Shown here in pieces: positions 1 through 5,677 of a stretch of DNA of 9,381 nucleotides. A program made the translations under genes and the position numbers. How positions within the stretch are numbered: the first letter of the stretch is position 1; every line of letters starts with the position of its first letter. Source of the stretch: Streptosporangiaceae bacterium (lineage in GTDB: Bacteria > Actinomycetota > Actinomycetes > Streptosporangiales > Streptosporangiaceae); NCBI GenBank assembly GCA_030052355.1, contig JASIGS010000197.1:1-9381 (forward strand). The letters run 5' to 3'. The notes beneath the pieces are model-generated. The model ran no database searches. It was given only the letters and a program-made list of their open reading frames with translations, and was not told where the DNA came from.

Positions 1-1
1 G

Positions 2-454
2 GCCGCAGAGGGCGTCGCGGCCCTCGCCGCCGGAAACCTCGGCCTGGCCACCGCGGACCTGCTGGCCGACCTCGAGCACAGCTGCCGGAGCATGGAGTTC
101 TACGATCCGGCGTCGGCAGATGCCGTCCGCGCGATCCGCGAGCGGGGGATCAAGGTCGTGCTGGCGACCGACAACATGGACACCTTTCCCCGCTGGACGG
201 TACCTGCCTTGCAGTTGCGCGGCGTGTTCGACGCCATCCTGGACTCGGCTTCGCTTGGCGTCCTGAAGAACGACCTGGCGGATGGGCAGAGCCGGTTCTT
301 CGGGCCGTGGCTCCGCGCGCAGGGCATCGCGCCGTCCGAGGCGATCCTTGTGGACGACTCCCCGGCGGGGTCGGCCGCCGCGATCGGCATGCGCGTTCGC
401 CGCGTCGAGCACCCGGGCAGGCTGGGGAGCGTCCTGGCCGAGTTCTCGGCCTAG
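2..454 (+). CDS. HAD-family hydrolase, C-terminal part (5' end outside window)
   Basis: The frame is open from base 2 with no start codon that must be used, so the gene begins upstream; 150 residues are visible. Counting from the Met at base 92, the haloacid dehalogenase signatures follow in order: motif II Thr in VVLATDN, motif III Lys in LGVLKND, and the acidic motif IV in ILVDDSPAGS followed by AAAIGMRVRRV. This matches the C-terminal half of a Rossmann-like HAD phosphatase core, normally a Mg-dependent phosphate-monoester hydrolase in the cytoplasm. The catalytic motif I (DxDxT/V) would lie upstream and is not visible, so activity and substrate cannot be judged. The gene ends 11 nt from the convergent DUF4235 gene, with no evident hairpin between them. 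Confidence 0.85.
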   Translation, partial: AAEGVAALAAGNLGLATADLLADLEHSCRSMEFYDPASADAVRAIRERGIKVVLATDNMDTFPRWTVPALQLRGVFDAILDSASLGVLKNDLADGQSRFFGPWLRAQGIAPSEAILVDDSPAGSAAAIGMRVRRVEHPGRLGSVLAEFSA

Positions 455-465
455 CGGGTACGGGT

Positions 466-759
466 CTAGTCCGTCTGTTCGGGCTGCGCGTCGGGCTCGC
501 TCTTGGAGTGCCGGTTGGTGGCTCTCGTGGCCAGCATCTTGGCCGCCTGCACGCTGGCACCGAGCAGGATTCCCCAGACGAGCGCCTCGCGAAGCGCCAC
601 CTGCGGGTCCTCGGGGTGCTCCGGCGGTTCCTTCCCGGTGACCTGCTTCCATGCGAAGAAGAGCAGCTTCCGCGTGACGAACGCGGCTACGGTGCCGGCA
701 ACCGCGGTGAGCACGCGGGAGCCGACGCTAGCTTTCTCCTTCTTGTCCTTGCCGGCCAT
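466..759 (-). CDS. DUF4235 small membrane protein
   Basis: A 97-residue protein of the actinobacterial DUF4235 type. It has a charged Lys-rich N-terminus (residues 3-9), a hydrophobic segment at about 14-38 (VLTAVAGTVAAFVTRKLLFF) and the family-like TGKEPPEHPEDP motif at about 41-52. A second hydrophobic stretch at 57-77 is followed by a hydrophilic acidic tail. The pattern predicts two membrane helices; the family has no established function. The ATG at 759 is supported by a near-perfect Shine-Dalgarno AAGGAGGT (773-766) with 6 nt spacing. It lies 54 nt downstream of the DUF3093 gene on the same strand, so co-transcription is plausible. Function is unknown, and the name comes from recalled family features rather than a search. 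Confidence 0.85.
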   Translation of the reverse strand: MAGKDKKEKASVGSRVLTAVAGTVAAFVTRKLLFFAWKQVTGKEPPEHPEDPQVALREALVWGILLGASVQAAKMLATRATNRHSKSEPDAQPEQTD

Positions 760-765
760 GTGCCG

Positions 766-773
766 ACCTCCTT
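766..773 (-). promoter_or_regulatory. Consensus ribosome binding site of the DUF4235 gene
   Basis: Read on the minus strand, AAGGAGGT is followed by 6 nt and the ATG at 759-757. It is one of the best matches to the 16S anti-SD in the window and fixes the start of the small gene. Confidence 0.8.
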
Positions 774-802
774 GCGCCGTCCTCGTGAGCCACGGCTGAG
801 AT

Positions 803-824
803 ATCCCATGGGATCATCCCATGG
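803..824. repeat. 12-bp perfect palindrome overlapping a 9-bp direct repeat between the DUF3093 and DUF4235 genes
   Basis: ATCCCATGGGAT (803-814) is self-complementary. ATCCCATGG recurs at 816-824, 13 bp after its first copy at 803-811. The block covers the DUF3093 stop codon (816-814) and the last codons of that gene, and it is more AT-rich than its surroundings. With no loop and no T-tract it does not look like a Rho-independent terminator. It could be an operator for the downstream DUF4235 gene, or chance. Confidence 0.5.
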
Positions 825-1347
825 CCCTGCCGCCCGCCCGCGGAACGGGGCGCGAAAGCTCGATCGCCGCAGCCAGTTCGGATGGCCTTCTGGTCGCGAC
901 CAGCCAGTACGGCCAGGGCGCGCCGGGCGAGGTGACCTCGACGTAGACCGCGCATCTCAGGTACGGCCTGATCAGCAAGTAGGCGCGCGGATCGGCGTGC
1001 GGGCCGCGCATGGCGCGGAACTGCTCCTCGTCCAGCGGATGCACCGCGCCGATATCGCCGAGCGGCAGCGCCGGCGCTCCGGAGTCATGGCCAGCCCGCC
1101 TCCGGCGGGGCCGGCGTGGCGAGCGTCGCGGGGTGCCAGCCGTCAGTTCGCCGCCGCCAACCTTGATCTCGGCCCGGCCCCAGTTCAGCAGGAATGCTGC
1201 CTCGAGTCCGAACAGCGTGGCGAAGACCGCGAGCGTGATCCAGAGATCGAATCCTGTCCAGACGATCGCGCCAAAAGTGAACAAGGTGAGCGCACCGGTC
1301 ACCCACCAGAGGACTGGCGCGTACAGACGCTCGTCGTAGCTGTGCAT
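814..1347 (-). CDS. DUF3093 membrane protein
   Basis: A 177-residue protein with the DUF3093 layout. It opens with SYDERLYAPVLWW (residues 3-15), followed by two closely spaced hydrophobic helices at about 12-31 and 34-55. A GRAEIKVGGGELTAG segment (57-71) and the C-terminal soluble part follow, with AMRGPHADPRAYLLIRPYL (112-130) and PYWLVATRRPSELAAAI (146-162). All are typical of the family, whose function is unknown. The Met at 1347 is chosen because the family motif begins two residues later. An odd Arg-rich stretch (residues about 73-86) sits where homologues, as I recall them, run straight into a short β strand. The gene is divergent from the AI-2E permease with 21 bp between the start codons. 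In many actinobacteria DUF3093 neighbours dut, as it nearly does here. Confidence 0.88.
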   Translation of the reverse strand: MHSYDERLYAPVLWWVTGALTLFTFGAIVWTGFDLWITLAVFATLFGLEAAFLLNWGRAEIKVGGGELTAGTPRRSPRRPRRRRAGHDSGAPALPLGDIGAVHPLDEEQFRAMRGPHADPRAYLLIRPYLRCAVYVEVTSPGAPWPYWLVATRRPSELAAAIELSRPVPRAGGRAMG

Positions 1348-1352
1348 GGCAC

Positions 1353-1359
1353 TACCGTA
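1353..1359. promoter_or_regulatory. Possible shared bidirectional -10 element
   Basis: The 7-mer TACCGTA gives a TAnnnT hexamer on both strands: TACCGT (1353-1358) towards the permease, and TACGGT (1359-1354) towards DUF3093. On the minus strand the hexamer is followed by 6 nt and the ATG at 1347, the geometry of a leaderless transcript. On the plus strand 10 nt separate it from the ATG at 1369. No convincing -35 box is visible on either side, and neither start has a good Shine-Dalgarno at normal spacing. Confidence 0.4.
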
Positions 1360-1368
1360 GTTGGTTAC

Positions 1369-2661
1369 ATGGAGTTCATGACCGGGGCACGGCAGGGAGC
1401 CAGCGAGCCGAAGGCACAGGGCACCCAGCAGAACGGCCTCCGCGGGGCGGTCCGGTGGCTGCGGGGCAGGACTGAGCCCGCGATCAGCCCGCCGGCCGCC
1501 GACGGAGCCGGCACCGATAACGGGCTGCCGTCCGGGCCGACAGCGGCGCCGCCCGCCGACGCGCACGGGGCTCACGCCCAAGAGACCGATACCCCGGGGG
1601 CACAGACGCGGCAGGGCGGCGTTCCCCGCCTGCTGCAGGACCTGGCTGCGTGGTCGTGGCGCCTGCTGCTGGTCGCGATCGTCATCTACATCTCGTTCCG
1701 GGTGGCCGTAGCGCTGCGCCTGGTGGTCCTGCCGTTCATCGCCGCGATGCTGCTCACCGCGCTGCTCCAGCCGGTCACGGTCTGGCTGAAGCGGCGCGGG
1801 TTCCCGCCGCTGCTGGCCACGTGGTGCACGTTCCTGGCCGCCATCCTGGTGATCGCCGGGGCCATCACGCTGTTCGCCAACCGGGTGAGCGCCGACTACC
1901 CGGCGCTGTTCTCCGAGGTCCAGAAGACGGCCAACGAGGTCCAGCGCTCGCTCTCCGGGGCTCCCTTCCACCTCAACAGGCACAGCCTCCAGCAGTACTC
2001 CAACGACCTGGTCAAGTACTTGTCCCAGCACAAGGCAGAGGTGGCCGGCACCGTGCTGACCGGGGGCAAGTACGCCGTCGAGGTGCTGGCCGGGGTCGTG
2101 CTGACCTTGTTCACCGCGTTCTTCCTGCTGAAGGACGGCGCACGGATCTGGACCTGGGTCATCAGCGGGCTGCACCGGCCTGAGGCCCACAGGCGCGCCG
2201 TGGAGGCGGGTGACTCGGCCTGGCGGGCGCTGGTGAACTACATGCGGGGCACACTCGCCGTCGCGGCGATCCATGCGCTGTTCATCGGTCTCGCCCTGTG
2301 GCTGCTTGGCGTGCCGCTACTCGTTCCCCTGATCGTGCTGGTGTTCCTCGCGGCGTTCATCCCGATCATCGGAATCCTGGTGGTGGGGGCGGTGGCCTGC
2401 GTGATAGCGCTGGCGACGAAGGGCTGGGTCGCGGCGGTGATCCTGCTGGCGGTGCTGGTCCTTGAGAACCAGATCGAGAGTCACCTGCTGCAGCCGCTCG
2501 TGGTGGGGCGGATCATCAAGCTGCACCCGCTGGCCATCATCCTCGTGCTGGCCGTCGGGGCCATCATCGCGGGGATTCCCGGCGCGATCGTTGCCGTGCC
2601 GGTCGCCGCGGTGATTACCTATGCCTGGCCCGCCCTGCGGCCGCGGCGGCCGGGAGGTTAG
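1369..2661 (+). CDS. AI-2E family (PerM-type) transporter
   Basis: A 430-residue integral membrane protein of the AI-2E/PerM superfamily. Residues 1-90 are a hydrophilic Pro/Ala/Gly-rich cytoplasmic extension. Helices follow at about 97-137 (two), 148-170, 234-254, 294-314, 317-350, 352-366 and 385-418. A long soluble loop at about 171-230 is usual for the family. Family signatures are [11 protein letters not shown] (330-340) and [22 protein letters not shown] (366-387). Members export diverse small molecules or act as Na+/H+ antiporters; the substrate here cannot be read from sequence, and an autoinducer-2 role should not be assumed. The frame stays open far upstream, but that stretch is antisense to the DUF3093 and DUF4235 genes. 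ATG 1369 (or ATG 1378) is the sensible start. dut follows after 46 nt. Confidence 0.9.
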   Translation: MEFMTGARQGASEPKAQGTQQNGLRGAVRWLRGRTEPAISPPAADGAGTDNGLPSGPTAAPPADAHGAHAQETDTPGAQTRQGGVPRLLQDLAAWSWRLLLVAIVIYISFRVAVALRLVVLPFIAAMLLTALLQPVTVWLKRRGFPPLLATWCTFLAAILVIAGAITLFANRVSADYPALFSEVQKTANEVQRSLSGAPFHLNRHSLQQYSNDLVKYLSQHKAEVAGTVLTGGKYAVEVLAGVVLTLFTAFFLLKDGARIWTWVISGLHRPEAHRRAVEAGDSAWRALVNYMRGTLAVAAIHALFIGLALWLLGVPLLVPLIVLVFLAAFIPIIGILVVGAVACVIALATKGWVAAVILLAVLVLENQIESHLLQPLVVGRIIKLHPLAIILVLAVGAIIAGIPGAIVAVPVAAVITYAWPALRPRRPGG

Positions 2662-2666
2662 GGCGA

Positions 2667-2672
2667 TACGGT
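2667..2672 (+). promoter_or_regulatory. Possible -10 hexamer for dut
   Basis: TACGGT fits the actinobacterial TAnnnT pattern and lies in the 46-nt gap between the permease stop and the dut start, 35 nt before the ATG. It is the same hexamer as the putative DUF3093 -10. No -35 match is visible, so dut may simply be co-transcribed with the permease. Confidence 0.25.
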
Positions 2673-2707
2673 CGCCCGCGCGACGGCGCCCCGCGGAGGA
2701 TGGTCCC

Positions 2708-3235
2708 ATGACGTGCTCATGCACCGAGCCAGGGTCGGTCGACGTCCTGATCACGCGGCTCGACCCGGACATACCGCTGCCGCGCCGCGCCCACCCGGGC
2801 GACGCCGGCTGGGACCTGTCCGCGGCGGCCGACGTGACCATCCCGCCCGGCCAGCGCGTTGTCGTCGGCACCGGATTGTGCATAGCGCTGCCAGACGGGT
2901 ATGCAGGATTCGTCCACCCGCGCTCAGGTCTTGCCGCGCGGCATGGAATCACTATCGTCGGTGCGCCGGGCACGGTGGACGCGGGGTACCGTGGCGAGAT
3001 CAAGGTGACCCTCCTGAACACCGACGCCGAGCACCCGGTTACCTTCCGGCGCGGAGACCGGATCGCTCAGCTTGTTATCCAGCGCGTGGAACGTCCGATC
3101 TTCCGGGAAGTACGGACATTGCCGGGATCGCAGCGCGGGGACGGTGGTCACGGGTCTACCGGCGGGTACGGCATCGCTGGTGAGAATTCAGGGGGGAACG
3201 ACGTCCCCGGCGGGCAGCAGCCCCGCCGGAGTTGA
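2708..3235 (+). CDS. dut: Deoxyuridine 5'-triphosphate nucleotidohydrolase (dUTPase)
   Basis: Hydrolyses dUTP to dUMP and pyrophosphate in the cytoplasm, keeping uracil out of DNA and supplying dUMP for thymidylate synthesis; the family acts as a trimer. All five motifs are present in 175 residues: [12 protein letters not shown] (30-40); [13 protein letters not shown] (71-81); [16 protein letters not shown] (88-100), where D91 is the expected water-activating Asp; [14 protein letters not shown] (114-125); [14 protein letters not shown] (143-155). Motif V has His where many bacteria have Phe, as in the M. tuberculosis enzyme. A Gly-rich tail of about 20 residues follows motif V, longer than in Mtb. 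The start is fixed by GGAGGA (2695-2700) with 7 nt spacing. The stop codon overlaps the ribosome binding site of the DUF3710 gene. Confidence 0.96.
   Translation: MTCSCTEPGSVDVLITRLDPDIPLPRRAHPGDAGWDLSAAADVTIPPGQRVVVGTGLCIALPDGYAGFVHPRSGLAARHGITIVGAPGTVDAGYRGEIKVTLLNTDAEHPVTFRRGDRIAQLVIQRVERPIFREVRTLPGSQRGDGGHGSTGGYGIAGENSGGNDVPGGQQPRRS
3207..3229 (+). repeat. GC-rich hairpin just before the DUF3710 ribosome binding site
   Basis: CCGGCGGG (3207-3214) pairs with CCCGCCGG (3222-3229) across a 7-nt loop. It lies in the tail of dut and ends 4 nt before the GAGGAG ribosome binding site of the next gene. It could tune coupling between dut and DUF3710. An 8-bp stem in DNA this GC-rich may also be chance. 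Confidence 0.35.
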
Positions 3236-3239
3236 GGAG
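3234..3239 (+). promoter_or_regulatory. Ribosome binding site overlapping the dut stop codon
   Basis: GAGGAG sits 8 nt before GTG 3248, and its first two bases belong to the dut TGA stop (3233-3235). This identifies GTG as the DUF3710 start and suggests translational coupling to dut. Confidence 0.7.
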
Positions 3240-3247
3240 CGTGCGGG

Positions 3248-4156
3248 GTGTTCAGACGGCGCCGCAGTGGCGGCCAGCACCGGGCCGGGAGCGAGTCAGC
3301 CGAGGCTGGCTACCGGTCGGACGAGGAACCCGGCGACGACGAGGACCTCGATTATGAGGACCTCGGCTACTCCGACGACCCGGGGGCGGAAGCCGGGTTC
3401 GACGAAGACCTCACCGGGGAGGACGCTGGCGGCACCGCCGAGGAGGACGCTGGCGGCACCGCGCGTCAGCCGCGGGACGACCTAGGCGATCCCGCCACCT
3501 GGACCCGGCTGCGCGACTCGGCGGTCGCCACCGGTGGGGCGGACTTCCCGGCCGGGCCGTGGGACAGCGGGAGCGAGTTTCCGCAGGGCGAGCGCATCGA
3601 CCTCGGCAGCGTCCTCGTCCCGGTCAGGGAGGGCTTCGACGTGCAGGCCATGGTGTCCGAGGAGGGCATCACGGTCGCCGTCGTGCACGCGGAGAGCGGC
3701 CTGCAGGTGCAGCCGTTCGCGGCGCCGCGCAGCGCCGGGCTGTGGGACGAGATCCGGCCCGAGATCGCCGAGGAAGTGAGTAAAGCCGGCGGGCAAAGTC
3801 GGGAGGAGGACGGTCCGTTCGGGCCCGAACTGCTGGCCCTGGTCACTCCGCAGCCGCCGAGCGACCCGCCGCTGCCGCCGCAGCCGCTGCGCTTCCTCGG
3901 CGTCGACGGCCCGCGCTGGTTCCTGCGCGGCCTGATCAGCGGGCCGGCGGCGACCGACAGGGCACTCGCCGAACCGTTTGAGGAGCTTTTCGCCGACATA
4001 GTGGTTGTCCGCGGTGAGCACGCCGAACCGCCGCGCAAGGCGCTCGAGATCCGGCTGCCCGAGGAGGCCCGCCAGGCCCTCGAGGAGGCCGCGGCGCAGG
4101 ACCCGAACGTGCTCAACCCGTTCGAGCGCGGGCCCGAGATCACCGAGACCCGCTAG
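3248..4156 (+). CDS. DUF3710 domain-containing protein
   Basis: A 302-residue soluble protein of unknown function. It starts at GTG with a basic MFRRRRSG patch, followed by a low-complexity, strongly acidic Asp/Glu/Gly region (about 24-70) and then the DUF3710 domain (about 85-285). Recognisable family stretches are GPWDSGSEFPQGERIDLGSV (103-122), ITVAVVHAESGLQVQPFAAPR (141-161), LWDEIRPEIAEE (165-176), GVDGPRWFLRGLISGPAA (218-235) and VVVRGEHAEPPRKALEIRLP (252-271). The family is actinobacterial and almost always follows dut, as here (12 nt gap, RBS overlapping the dut stop). That linkage is the main clue to its role, and no catalytic motif is evident. The acidic region holds a tandem 8-codon duplication (3419-3462). 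It is convergent with the trkA gene, 19 nt away. Confidence 0.92.
   Translation: MFRRRRSGGQHRAGSESAEAGYRSDEEPGDDEDLDYEDLGYSDDPGAEAGFDEDLTGEDAGGTAEEDAGGTARQPRDDLGDPATWTRLRDSAVATGGADFPAGPWDSGSEFPQGERIDLGSVLVPVREGFDVQAMVSEEGITVAVVHAESGLQVQPFAAPRSAGLWDEIRPEIAEEVSKAGGQSREEDGPFGPELLALVTPQPPSDPPLPPQPLRFLGVDGPRWFLRGLISGPAATDRALAEPFEELFADIVVVRGEHAEPPRKALEIRLPEEARQALEEAAAQDPNVLNPFERGPEITETR
3419..3462 (+). repeat. Tandem duplication of 8 codons in the DUF3710 acidic linker
   Basis: The 20-mer GAGGACGCTGGCGGCACCGC occurs at 3419-3438 and again at 3443-3462, a period of 24 nt, encoding EDAGGTAE then EDAGGTAR. The identity at DNA level implies a recent slip-type duplication. Because it is a whole number of codons in a disordered linker, it is probably neutral. 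Confidence 0.8.
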
Positions 4157-4175
4157 GGTTGCTGGCCCGTCACGG

Positions 4176-4865
4176 CTACTGGGCGGTCGGCGGCACGGCG
4201 TGGACCGGGCCGGAAGCCAGCAGGGCGGCGAGTTGCTCCTCGACGTCCTGGCTGGTCACGAACAGTAGCTCGTCGCCGGCTTCCAGCGGGTCCTCGCTGC
4301 CCGGCACGATGACCCGGCCGTCCCTGAGGATGGCGACCAGGGCCGTGTCCGGCGGCCACGCGATGCTGCCAACCCGCTCCCCGGCCAGCGGCGCGTCGGC
4401 CGGCATCGTCAGCTCGACGAGGCTCGCCTCGCTCTGCCGGAATGTCATGAGCCTGACCAGGTCGCCGACGCTGACCGCCTCCTCCACCAGCGCCGACAGC
4501 AGTCGGGGGGTGGAAACCGCGACGTCGACCCCCCAGGACTCGTTGAACAGCCACTCGTTGTTCGGGTGGTTGATCCTCGCCACCACCCTCGGCACGCCGA
4601 ACTCCGTCTTCGCGAGCAGCGACACCACGAGGTTCACCTTGTCGTCGCCGGTCGCTGCGATGACGACGTTGCAGCGCTCCAGGCTGGCGTCCTCCAGGGA
4701 GCTGATCTCGCAGGCATCGGCCAGCAGCCACTCGGCCCGCGGCACGCCGTGTATCTTGATCGAGGCCGGGTCCTTGTCGATGAGCAGCACCTCGTGGCCG
4801 TTCTGCAGCAGTTCCTTGGCGATGGACCGGCCGACTGCTCCGGCTCCCGCGATCGCGACCCGCAT
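4176..4865 (-). CDS. TrkA/RCK-family potassium uptake regulatory protein (second of pair, CeoC-like)
   Basis: A 229-residue cytoplasmic protein. Its N-terminal Rossmann RCK_N domain (1 to about 130) has the nucleotide-binding GAGAVG (7-12) and an acidic residue ending β2 (D30 in LLIDKD). The segment VVIAATGDDKVNLVVSLLAK (67-86) and the ribose-contact region VVARINHPNNEWLF (94-107) are typical of TrkA proteins. A C-terminal RCK_C domain follows (about 145-217; MPADAPLAGERVGSI and DPLEAGDELLFV). Such proteins bind NAD(H) or nucleotides and gate Trk/Ktr or KimA-type K+ transporters. The ATG at 4865 overlaps the stop of the upstream trkA paralogue by one base (TGATG), so translation is probably coupled. 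By position it matches M. tuberculosis ceoC (Rv2692). No transporter subunit is in the window. Confidence 0.9.
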   Translation of the reverse strand: MRVAIAGAGAVGRSIAKELLQNGHEVLLIDKDPASIKIHGVPRAEWLLADACEISSLEDASLERCNVVIAATGDDKVNLVVSLLAKTEFGVPRVVARINHPNNEWLFNESWGVDVAVSTPRLLSALVEEAVSVGDLVRLMTFRQSEASLVELTMPADAPLAGERVGSIAWPPDTALVAILRDGRVIVPGSEDPLEAGDELLFVTSQDVEEQLAALLASGPVHAVPPTAQ

Positions 4866-5533
4866 CAGTGCGCCCCCTTTCCGTCCGGTGCCGCGAAAAC
4901 AGTGGCGATCCGGTCCAGGCTGTGCTCCTCGGCGATCACGTGCACCACGTCGCCCTCCTGGAGCACCAGGCTGGGACCTGGGAGGATGGCCTCGCCCAGG
5001 CGCGAGATGAACGCAATGCGCGTCTGGGCCGCGTTCTCCAGGTCGCAGACCTTCTCGCCCAGCCAGGCGTCGGAGTAGGCCACCTCGGCCAGCACCACCG
5101 CACCGGTCGGGTCCCGCCACAAGGACACGGCCCCTTCCGGCAGCAGCTTGCGCAGCATCTGGTCGGCTGTCCAGGCGACCGTGGCGACGGTCGGGATGCC
5201 GAGCCGCTGATAGACCTCGGCCCGGCGGGGGTCGTAGATCCTGGCCACCACCCGCTGCACCCCGAAGGACTCCCTGGCAACCCGGGCAGCGATGACGTTG
5301 GAGTTATCGCCGCTGCTCACAGCCGCGAACGCCCCGGCCCGCTCGATGCCCGCCTCGATCAGCACGTCGCGGTCGTAGCCGATGCCGGTGACCTTGGTGC
5401 CCTTGAAGCCGGACCTGAGTTTCCTGAAGGCCTCGGGATCCTGGTCGATCACCGCGACTGAGTGCCCCTGGTCCTCAAGGATGTGCGCGATCAGCGATCC
5501 GACCCGGCCGCATCCGAGTATGACGATGTGCAC
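4865..5533 (-). CDS. TrkA/RCK-family potassium uptake regulatory protein (first of pair, CeoB-like)
   Basis: A 222-residue paralogue of the downstream trkA gene, with the same RCK_N plus RCK_C layout. The N-terminus reads MHIVILGCGRVGS, a textbook GxGxxG Rossmann start. It is followed by SVAVIDQDPEAFRKL with the acidic β2 end, AAVSSGDNSNVIAARVA, and VQRVVARIYDPRRAEVYQRLG. The C-terminal part (LGEKVCDLE to LQEGDVVHVIAEE) is RCK_C. I prefer GTG 5533 over ATG 5539: GGAAG lies 6 nt before the GTG but directly abuts the ATG, and orthologues as I recall them begin MHIVI. By position it matches M. tuberculosis ceoB. It is divergent from the methyltransferase gene. The two RCK proteins probably act together on one K+ transporter encoded elsewhere. 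Confidence 0.9.
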   Translation of the reverse strand: MHIVILGCGRVGSLIAHILEDQGHSVAVIDQDPEAFRKLRSGFKGTKVTGIGYDRDVLIEAGIERAGAFAAVSSGDNSNVIAARVARESFGVQRVVARIYDPRRAEVYQRLGIPTVATVAWTADQMLRKLLPEGAVSLWRDPTGAVVLAEVAYSDAWLGEKVCDLENAAQTRIAFISRLGEAILPGPSLVLQEGDVVHVIAEEHSLDRIATVFAAPDGKGAH

Positions 5534-5569
5534 GTGCATCCTTCCAACCTGAGCGGGGCTGCCGCAGCC

Positions 5570-5575
5570 ACGCTA
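5570..5575 (-). promoter_or_regulatory. Possible -10 hexamer for the trkA pair
   Basis: TAGCGT on the minus strand fits TAnnnT and lies 36 nt ahead of GTG 5533, within the 144-nt divergent gap (5534-5677). No clear -35 is visible, so this is only a candidate. I see no convincing plus-strand promoter in the same gap. Confidence 0.22.
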
Positions 5576-5659
5576 TTCCCTGTCGCCAAGTGCGGCCACA
5601 CAGGGCGGTTGCCGCCGCTGGTCACGGTTATGCCCCCCGGACTCCCGGCGCGCGGCGGC

Positions 5660-5674
5660 GGAGGCACGATGTAG
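5660..5674 (+). promoter_or_regulatory. Shine-Dalgarno plus start-stop codon pair upstream of the methyltransferase
   Basis: GGAGG (5660-5664) is followed after 4 nt by ATG (5669-5671) and immediately by TAG (5672-5674). The real start, ATG 5678, lies in the same frame 3 nt after this stop and 13 nt from the GGAGG, which is long for direct use. Ribosomes might initiate on the one-codon frame and re-initiate, or ignore it. Confidence 0.35.
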
Positions 5675-5677
5675 CAC

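Noticed and set aside
455..465. Possible terminator between the convergent HAD and DUF4235 genes
   Set aside because: The 11-nt gap and flanks show no inverted repeat beyond CTAG-type tetramers.
307..1368. Long upstream in-frame extension of the AI-2E permease, which would give a 784-residue protein
   Set aside because: The stretch is antisense to the DUF4235 and DUF3093 genes, has low-complexity Arg/Gly/Pro composition and no recognisable domain, and the permease homology begins after 1369.
1348..2274. Minus-strand frame extending the DUF3093 gene upstream for about 300 residues
   Set aside because: It is the antisense of the well-supported permease gene, rich in Gln/Asp/His/Pro as expected of a shadow frame, and the DUF3093 motif begins right after Met 1347.
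4157..4175. Possible bidirectional terminator between the convergent DUF3710 and trkA genes
   Set aside because: Only a 4-bp GCCC/GGGC pairing can be formed nearby and there is no T-tract on either strand.
4868..5461. 197-residue plus-strand open frame opposite the first trkA gene
   Set aside because: Antisense to a complete RCK protein; no ribosome binding site or family features.
5609..5634. TTGCCG and TATGCC as a promoter for the methyltransferase
   Set aside because: The spacer is only about 14 nt and neither box is a good match.
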